Shown here piece after piece: positions 51,375-57,076 of a stretch of DNA of 57,076 nucleotides. Every line of letters starts with the position of its first letter. Position 1 is the first letter of the stretch. The DNA comes from Acidobacteriota bacterium (GTDB lineage: Bacteria > Acidobacteriota > Terriglobia > Bryobacterales > Bryobacteraceae). A program made the translations under genes and the position numbers. Location: the NCBI GenBank assembly GCA_026394075.1, contig JAPKYX010000238.1, positions 1-57,076 on the forward strand. The letters are read 5' to 3'. Under the pieces are notes generated by a model. It was not told the origin of the DNA and made no database searches. It saw only the letters and a program-made list of their open reading frames with translations.

Positions 51375-52733
51375 CTACTTCCGGTTGCGGTAAGCCTGAT
51401 CGAGAATCTCGATCACGTGGTAAGCCTTCTGACCATGCCCGTAGAGTTCCGCTCCGGCCTTCACCTGAAGCAAACAGCCTGGATTGGCGGTGGCGATGGC
51501 TTCAGCACCGGTCGCGTTCACGTTGCGCATCTTTGATTCCAGAATCTGCATCGACATCTCGTTCTGCACCACGTTGTAGATGCCCGCACTGCCGCAGCAG
51601 ACGTCGCTTGAAGCCATCTCTTTCAGGGTCAACCCCGGCACGGAACGTAGCAACTGCCTTGGCGCGCTGCGGACCTTTTGGCCATGGGCCAAGTGGCAGG
51701 AATCCTGATACGTCACCGTCAGCTTCACTTCACCCATCTCGCGGTTCAGTTCAATCGACGCCAAAAACTCATTCACGTCGCGCATCAACTTCACCCACCG
51801 CTCGCCTTTGGCGTGATAAGCGGCGTCATGCTCCAGCAACTCGCCATACTCCTTCAACGTCGATCCGCAACCACCAGCATTGGTCAAAATCGCATCAAAG
51901 CCGCCGTCGAGCACCGCATCAATGTTCTGCTTAGCCAACTTGCGGGCCTCATCCCGCAGCCCCGCATGCGCATGCAGAGCGCCACAGCAGCCTTGATCTG
52001 CCGGAATGTGCACTTCGCAGCCATTCTTCTGGAGCACACGCACCGTGGCTTCATTCAGGCGCGCAAAGAAGATGTTGGCCATGCAGCCGGCCATAAAGGC
52101 CACCTTATGCTTCCGCGGCCCTTCCGCCGGAAACACTTGACCGATCGAACCATAGAACGTCGGCATCTCGGCTTCCGGAGCCAGTTTCTCCGCCCGCCCC
52201 AGCGCCCCCATCAGCTTCAAAATCCCGGACGCGCGGACCAGGCGCTGCAAGCCGCTCTTCTGATAGATCCACAGCTTCAAGCCCACGATCTTCAGCAGCA
52301 GCGGCGATTGCAGCAGCTGCTTAAAGACGAACCACTGCAGCAACTGCGCCGCGGGCGACAACGGAATCTTCGCCTGGATCTCGGTGCGCGCCGCCTCAAT
52401 CAATCGGCCATATTGCACGCCTGACGGGCACGCCGTCTCGCAGCCACGGCAACCCAGGCACAGACCCAGGTGTTCCAGATACTGCTCGGAACTCACCGGT
52501 GCCGCCCCGGTGGCCACTTGCACCATCTGATAGATGCGCCCGCGCGGCGAGTCCATTTCGATCCCCAGTTCGCGGTACGTCGGGCAGGAGTTCAAACACA
52601 GCCCGCAGTGGACGCACTTGTCCAGATCCTTCTGCTGTGGCGCATCCGGGTGACGGCCAGCAAGCACCGGCCGCGCGTACGAAGAATCACCCGTACCTTG
52701 GACCACCGCACTTTGATCGTTAGAGCCGTGCAT
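51375..52733 (-). CDS. glcF: Glycolate oxidase iron-sulfur subunit
   Basis: 452 residues. GlcF has two ferredoxin-like CxxCxxCxxxCP clusters (DKCVHCGLCLNSCPTYRE and LGLCLGCRGCETACPSG) and two CCG domains (DQGCCGALHAHAGL, DVCCGSAGIYN), as in the GlcDEF D-glycolate/lactate oxidase. It overlaps the end of glcE by 14 bases. glcD is not in the window. Confidence 0.95.
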   Translation of the reverse strand: MHGSNDQSAVVQGTGDSSYARPVLAGRHPDAPQQKDLDKCVHCGLCLNSCPTYRELGIEMDSPRGRIYQMVQVATGAAPVSSEQYLEHLGLCLGCRGCETACPSGVQYGRLIEAARTEIQAKIPLSPAAQLLQWFVFKQLLQSPLLLKIVGLKLWIYQKSGLQRLVRASGILKLMGALGRAEKLAPEAEMPTFYGSIGQVFPAEGPRKHKVAFMAGCMANIFFARLNEATVRVLQKNGCEVHIPADQGCCGALHAHAGLRDEARKLAKQNIDAVLDGGFDAILTNAGGCGSTLKEYGELLEHDAAYHAKGERWVKLMRDVNEFLASIELNREMGEVKLTVTYQDSCHLAHGQKVRSAPRQLLRSVPGLTLKEMASSDVCCGSAGIYNVVQNEMSMQILESKMRNVNATGAEAIATANPGCLLQVKAGAELYGHGQKAYHVIEILDQAYRNRK

Positions 52734-53805
52734 ACAGCCTCCCCGGATTCAACAAGCCTTTGGGGTCCAGCATCTGCTTCACTCGTTTCATCGCCGAATA
52801 GTCACTTCCCGTTTGCGCCCACGGCATCAGTGCCTCGCCGTACTCAATCACCATCTTCAATCCTGCCGGCAACGACAGCGGCTTCTCTGAATACCCATAC
52901 ACCACCCCCGTTGCGGCCCGCGCAATCATCGGCCCGCGCCACACCCGGTACGGCTCCGAGACATCGGTCAGCGTGGTCGAAAACCGGGCCACCCGGCCCT
53001 GCGGATGGGCCGCCAAGAACATGGGCGTAAACTCCTGGACCCGCAGCCAAACCTCTTCGCCGATCACGCTGCCCGCCGACAGTTCACGCGAATACCGGTC
53101 GAGCAATGCCGCATTGCCCGCCGCCTGCAACAGCAGCGACCATTGGGCCGGCAAGCCCACCAGTTCCGCCGCCTCCGGGTTCAGCAGATCCAGCGCCACC
53201 GGCTGCAGCACGCCTCGCAGAATCTCGTCCCGTTGCTGCATCGCCCCTTCCAGCGTCGGCGCAGTCAAACAGAACGTCCGTGCCCCGGCCGGCTTCGGAA
53301 TCAGCTTAAAGTTGATCGTCGCCATCGCGGCCAGCGTGCCATAGCTCCCAATCAGCAGCTTGGCCATGTCGAGCCCCGCCACGTTCTTCACCACCATGCC
53401 GCCGGACTGGATCACCTGACCGTCGAGGGTGGCAAACGTCATGCCGATCACCAGATCCCGCGCGCTGCCATAGAGCCGCCGGCGCGGTCCGGAATGGTTG
53501 GCCGCCACCACGCCGCCGATGGTGGCTTGTGCCGACCACGGCGGGTCTAGCGGAATCATCATCTGGTGCCGGTCGAGCAACTGCGTCAGCTCGGCATAAG
53601 GCAGGCCCGACTCCACTGAAATGGTGAGATCCTTCGGTTCAAACGTGAGCACGCGGTTCAGCGCCCGCGTCGAAATGGTCACGTCCCCAGCGGTTGCCCC
53701 GGGCTTTGAAAAGTTGCCGCCCAGCTGGATCTTCTGATTGCGGGAAGCGGCGTCCGCCAGTGCTTGCGCCAGTTCCGCCGCGGTTGCCGGACAAAGCTCG
53801 CTCAT
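52720..53805 (-). CDS. glcE: Glycolate oxidase FAD-binding subunit
   Basis: 361 residues with a single FAD-binding PCMH domain: NQKIQLGGNFSKPG, MIPLDPPWSAQATIGGVVAA, NHSGPRRRLYGSARDLVIGM and VKNVAGLDMAKLLIGSYGTL. GlcE is the smaller flavin subunit of GlcDEF. The 142 bases upstream (53806-53948) hold no gene that could be glcD. Confidence 0.93.
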   Translation of the reverse strand: MSELCPATAAELAQALADAASRNQKIQLGGNFSKPGATAGDVTISTRALNRVLTFEPKDLTISVESGLPYAELTQLLDRHQMMIPLDPPWSAQATIGGVVAANHSGPRRRLYGSARDLVIGMTFATLDGQVIQSGGMVVKNVAGLDMAKLLIGSYGTLAAMATINFKLIPKPAGARTFCLTAPTLEGAMQQRDEILRGVLQPVALDLLNPEAAELVGLPAQWSLLLQAAGNAALLDRYSRELSAGSVIGEEVWLRVQEFTPMFLAAHPQGRVARFSTTLTDVSEPYRVWRGPMIARAATGVVYGYSEKPLSLPAGLKMVIEYGEALMPWAQTGSDYSAMKRVKQMLDPKGLLNPGRLYARL

Positions 53806-53948
53806 GCGCCAGGTTCACTAACGCCGCCAGCATCCTGCAGAAAATGGCTGCGCCCGTCAGATCTCAAATAGGGGCGCACAAGCGCCTTCACCCTCATCAC
53901 CGGCATGGCTTTAGTGTAATGCGTCACTCGCTCGCGCCCCAAACGGGC

Positions 53949-55250
53949 CTACACCAGATCCCAAGGCTTCCGCGCCTTCCGCCCCAACAGCGCCGACGCA
54001 TCCGGAGCGCCCAGGAAGTCTTCCTTCTTCGCGTCCCACTTCAACTTCTTGCCCGTCTTGAGCGCAATGTTGCCCAGCAGGCAAACGCTGGTGGAACGAT
54101 GTCCGATCTCAATATCGGCCGACGGCGTCTTGCGGCTGCGCACGCAGTCCACAAAATGCGCCGCGTGATCCTTGGTCGGCTCCGGCACATTCTCGTAAGC
54201 CACCTGGACCGGCTTGGCCTGATGCCGCGGGTTGGACGTCTCGGGGTAGATCGCCCAGCTGATCCGCTCCGCAAAGATCGTGCCGTCGGTGCCGTAGAAG
54301 CAAATGCCATTCGGCTGATCGTACTCGCCGCGGCCGTTGTAGTACTTCGGGCCAACCTTCGCGGCACCCATGCCAAAGCCATTCAAGTTGGACCCTTCGT
54401 AGGTCATGATGTAGTTGTCGAACTCATAGGTCACCGTCATGAAGTCCGGCACATCGCCGTCATCCTTGACGATGTATCGTCCACCGGAAGCGGAAATGGT
54501 GTGCGGTGCGGTGGACCCCATGATCTGCTGCGCAGTGTCGATGCGGTGATTGCCGTAGTCGGTGATGTAGCCGCCGGAATAATCAAAGAACTGGCGATAG
54601 GTGGACAGGAAGCGGTTCGGGTTGAACGGCACCTTGGGCGATGGCCCGCAATAGAAATCCCAATCCAGACCCGCCGGCGGCTCCTGGTTCGGCTTGCGGC
54701 CAATGCCATTGGGCGTCACGTTGATGTAGTTCCAAACGCGCACAAACTTCACATCGCCAATGTCGCCGCGCTTGATCATCTCGGCAATCTTGGGGAAGTG
54801 TTTGGCGGACCGGTGCTGCGTACCCGCACACACAATGCGGTTGTACTTGCGCGCCGCGTTCACCATCGCGCGCCCTTCGCGGATGGTCAGCGAGACCGGC
54901 TTTTCGACATAGACATCCTTGCCCGCCTGACAAGCCATGATCGTCGGAATCGCATGCCAGTGGTCCGGCGCGGACACCATCACCGCATCCACTTCCTTCA
55001 TGTCCAGCAGCTTGCGGAAATCCTTAAACGCCTTCGCGTCGCCACCGGCCCATTCGCGAGCATTGTTGGCGTTGGTGTCATAGACATCAGCCACGGCAAC
55101 AAAAGCCGTATTCGGCGCCTGCCGCATCAGGCTGGCCACATAACGCCCCCGCCCACCACAGCCGATCAACCCCACATTCACCCGATCATTGGCCCCCATC
55201 ACGCGGGACGCGGACAAGGCGGTAGTTCCCAAAAAAAGCCGACGGTTCAT
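53949..55250 (-). CDS. Tat-exported Gfo/Idh/MocA-family oxidoreductase
   Basis: 433 residues from ATG 55250, which gives the signal MNRRLFLGTTALSASRVMGA (twin Arg). NAD(P)-binding VNVGLIGCGGRGRYVASL, the EKP element KDVYVEKPVSLTIREG, and the C-terminal DYSGGYITDYGNHRIDTAQQ with catalytic His follow. Longer upstream in-frame starts overlap the orphan higA and lack support. Confidence 0.9.
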   Translation of the reverse strand: MNRRLFLGTTALSASRVMGANDRVNVGLIGCGGRGRYVASLMRQAPNTAFVAVADVYDTNANNAREWAGGDAKAFKDFRKLLDMKEVDAVMVSAPDHWHAIPTIMACQAGKDVYVEKPVSLTIREGRAMVNAARKYNRIVCAGTQHRSAKHFPKIAEMIKRGDIGDVKFVRVWNYINVTPNGIGRKPNQEPPAGLDWDFYCGPSPKVPFNPNRFLSTYRQFFDYSGGYITDYGNHRIDTAQQIMGSTAPHTISASGGRYIVKDDGDVPDFMTVTYEFDNYIMTYEGSNLNGFGMGAAKVGPKYYNGRGEYDQPNGICFYGTDGTIFAERISWAIYPETSNPRHQAKPVQVAYENVPEPTKDHAAHFVDCVRSRKTPSADIEIGHRSTSVCLLGNIALKTGKKLKWDAKKEDFLGAPDASALLGRKARKPWDLV

Positions 55251-55320
55251 GATTAGGGATTCTATCCCTATCGGTGGCCACGTGCTAGCTGCCTGGCGTG
55301 GTATCAGTGGGATGTCATCT

Positions 55321-55623
55321 ATGGCCAACGAGCGAAAAATGACGCCGGTGCATCCGGGCGAAGTTCTGCGAGAAGAATTTCTTCTCCCACTAGGACTGTC
55401 GATCAACGGTTTGGCGCTGGTGTTGCGTGTGCCACCCAGCCAGGTCTCCGGCATCGTGAATGAGAAGCGGGGCATCAGCGCCCTGATGGCGCTGCGTCTG
55501 GCCCGCTACTTCGGCTGCTCCGCGGAACTGTGGTTAGGCCTGCAGCAGGATTTTGAACTCGACCAGGCCCGGGATCTTGAGGGACAAAGGGTGGAACTGG
55601 AAGTACTGCCGCGCGCCAGCTAA
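55321..55623 (+). CDS. Orphan HigA-like antitoxin
   Basis: 100 residues, XRE HTH: MTPVHPGEVLREEFLLPLGL, SINGLALVLRVPPSQVSGIV, NEKRGISALMALRLARYFGC and SAELWLGLQQ. This is the HigA pattern; HigB normally precedes it, but the 70 bases to the divergent gene contain no toxin. An independent transcription regulator or the remnant of a TA module. Confidence 0.87.
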   Translation: MANERKMTPVHPGEVLREEFLLPLGLSINGLALVLRVPPSQVSGIVNEKRGISALMALRLARYFGCSAELWLGLQQDFELDQARDLEGQRVELEVLPRAS

Positions 55624-55643
55624 GCAGTTGATCCTTTAACTAG

Positions 55644-57014
55644 ATGCCTCGCGCCCGTTCCATCTTCCTCGGCGGCACCGCCTCCCATGTCGGCAAAAGT
55701 TGGATGACCACTGCCGTCTGCGCCTGGCTCCGCGAACGGGGCCTCCGTGTCGCGCCGTTTAAGGCGCAGAACATGTCGAACAACTCCTACCCTTGCCCAG
55801 GCGGCGGCGAGATTGGGCGTGCTCAGGTGGCGCAAGCGGAGGCCTGTGGACTGGAGCCATCGCCCGACTTCAACCCCATTCTGTTGAAGCCCGATGCCGA
55901 TGCCTGCTCGCAGGTGGTGGTGAACGGCAAGGTGTGGAAGACGCTGAAGGCGCGGGACTACTACGAGAACTTCGACTATCTGCTGGGCCAAGTGCTGGAC
56001 GCTTATGAGCGGCTGGCGGCGCGGTTTGAGGTGATCGTGATCGAGGGCGCGGGCAGCGTCACGGAGATGAACCTCCGCCGCACGGATCTGGTGAACTTCG
56101 GCCTCGCCACGCGCATTGGGTCGCCCGCCATGCTGGTGGCCGATATTGACCGGGGCGGCGTCTTCGCTAGCATTGTCGGCACGCACGTGTTGCTGCCGCC
56201 CGAAGAGAGCGCGCTGTTGCGCTCCTTCGCCGTCAACCGTTTTCGCGGCGACCGGTCGCTCTTCTCAAATGGCGTCACGATGCTCGAAGAACGCACTGGC
56301 CTGAAGTGCATGGGCGTCTTCCCCTACACGCGCGACATCCACGTCGACGAGGAAGACGGCGTGTCGCTGGAAGACCGGGCGCGTTCGGGCAGCAAGGTGG
56401 GCATCATCGCCTTGCCCCGCATCTCAAACCTGACCGACTTCCGCTTGCTGCCCACCGCCGTCGTCATCGACCGGCCGCTCGACCGCCTGTTCGACACCCT
56501 GATCCTGCCCGGCACCAAGGCCACCGAAGCCGACTTGCAATGGTTGCGCGACCAAGGCCTGGACCGTTGGATCCTCCGCCAGCATGCCGCGGGTGCCACC
56601 ATTCTCGGGATCTGTGGCGGCTACCAGATGCTCGGGCGGCGGGCGGGCGATATGCAAGGCTTGGGTCTGCTGCCGGTGGAGACCGATTTCGAGGACTCGA
56701 AGATCACCGTCACCGTCGAAGCCGAATGGCCCGACGGCCACCGCTTCCCTGCCTATGAGATCCACATGGGCCGCACGACGCGCCCGGACCGCGCCGAACC
56801 CTTCGCGACCATCAACGGCCGCCCGGAAGGCGTCCGTCTGGGCCGCGTACTGGGAACCTATCTGCACGGCGCGCTCGAAGACCCACATGTCGCCAGCGCC
56901 ATCCTGGGCCACGTTGTCGACGCCCCGGCATCGAAGCGCGGCGAGTACGCGAAGCTTGCTCAGTGGTTCGCCGAGAATGCTGACACGCGGGCTTTTGAGG
57001 AGCTGTACCTGTAG
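55644..57014 (+). CDS. cobQ: Cobyric acid synthase
   Basis: 456 residues (a little shorter than many CobQ). The N-terminal P-loop-type synthetase has GGTASHVGKSWMTTAVCAWL and FKAQNMSNNSYPCPGGGEIG; the C-terminal class I glutamine amidotransferase has LGICGGYQMLGRRAG (catalytic Cys), EIHMGRTTR and GTYLHGALEDPHVA (catalytic His). It amidates adenosylcobyrinic a,c-diamide in B12 synthesis. It starts 21 bases after the higA stop; no riboswitch is visible in that short gap. Confidence 0.96.
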   Translation: MPRARSIFLGGTASHVGKSWMTTAVCAWLRERGLRVAPFKAQNMSNNSYPCPGGGEIGRAQVAQAEACGLEPSPDFNPILLKPDADACSQVVVNGKVWKTLKARDYYENFDYLLGQVLDAYERLAARFEVIVIEGAGSVTEMNLRRTDLVNFGLATRIGSPAMLVADIDRGGVFASIVGTHVLLPPEESALLRSFAVNRFRGDRSLFSNGVTMLEERTGLKCMGVFPYTRDIHVDEEDGVSLEDRARSGSKVGIIALPRISNLTDFRLLPTAVVIDRPLDRLFDTLILPGTKATEADLQWLRDQGLDRWILRQHAAGATILGICGGYQMLGRRAGDMQGLGLLPVETDFEDSKITVTVEAEWPDGHRFPAYEIHMGRTTRPDRAEPFATINGRPEGVRLGRVLGTYLHGALEDPHVASAILGHVVDAPASKRGEYAKLAQWFAENADTRAFEELYL

Positions 57015-57055
57015 ACTTGCGCCGCAGCCCACCCTCCAGGCGACACTGAAGATTC

Positions 57056-57076
57056 ATGCCCAAGCTCTACCTGATC
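57056..57076 (+). CDS. Start of an unidentified gene, cut by the window end
   Basis: ATG at 57056 opens MPKLYLI and runs off the window. Its position 42 bases after cobQ suggests a further cobalamin gene, but seven codons do not allow a name. Confidence 0.35.

Noticed and set aside
55624-55643. Cobalamin riboswitch before cobQ
   Set aside because: There are only 20 bases between higA and cobQ, too few for the structure.
57056-57076. Naming the last partial gene cobU or another cob gene
   Set aside because: Only seven codons are present; the name would rest on context alone.

Overview
The window is GC-rich chromosomal DNA, most likely from a member of the Acidobacteriota close to the Solibacter/Bryobacter group. 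The evidence is three secreted proteins with the TIGR03437-type C-terminal domain, a PEP-CTERM protein, several Tat-exported Gfo/Idh/MocA oxidoreductases and TIM-barrel isomerases, and a winged-helix-type N-terminal domain that I associate with Solibacter regulators. This assignment is an inference, because no rRNA gene lies in the window.

Layout. 1-1000: the 5' end of tuf (EF-Tu), tRNA-Thr and tRNA-Tyr on the minus strand, with a small plus-strand gene between the tRNAs. 1.1-4.5 kb: a hicA/hicB pair with a frameshifted hicA, a secreted alpha/beta hydrolase, a Tat-exported isomerase-like protein and two convergent Uma2-family genes. 4.5-11.3 kb: pnp and rpsO, a thioredoxin-like ferredoxin, and a hybrid histidine kinase followed by a lone sugar-binding lipoprotein. 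11.4-15.3 kb: three TIGR03437 proteins, two of them a tandem pair with an unusual CX4CH motif. 15.3-21.4 kb: mutY and uvrA (divergent), then a TPR protein and two small secreted proteins. 21.6-22.6 kb: a (Pro-Ala-Lys)-repeat histone-H1-like protein with a clear terminator, then a rhodanese whose catalytic cysteine codon is UGA. 22.6-26.6 kb: a serine hydrolase, two toxin-antitoxin (TA) modules and a possible nuclease. 26.7-34.7 kb: ppdK, a long inverted repeat, small enzymes, a possible aspzincin peptidase and glyQ-glyS. 34.7-39.8 kb: a VapBC with a frameshifted antitoxin, a HicBA pair, recO, an MBL-fold hydrolase, an MmyB-type regulator with a double operator, and a PEP-CTERM protein. 39.9-46 kb: sugar-acid and sugar-oxidation genes (isomerase, Gfo/Idh, YjhG-type dehydratase) and a membrane-anchored regulator-like protein. 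46-57 kb: a DUF433/DUF5615 TA pair, an S4 protein, a DinB-like protein, an M20 peptidase, an SGNH esterase, another TA pair, glcE-glcF, a Gfo/Idh protein, an orphan higA and cobQ.

The strongest candidate for something new is the rhodanese gene at 22175-22564. An in-frame UGA sits exactly at the catalytic cysteine position, the reading frame continues with the expected family sequence to a normal stop, and a small stem-loop lies at the distance expected of a bacterial SECIS. This suggests a selenocysteine rhodanese, though a nonsense mutation or sequencing error is not excluded. Other notable points are the density of TA loci (seven modules plus an orphan antitoxin), two of which carry single-base frameshifts near the end of the upstream gene; the CX4CH Reeler-like pair with gene-conversion-like identity; and the two helically phased operators between the MmyB regulator and the PEP-CTERM gene.
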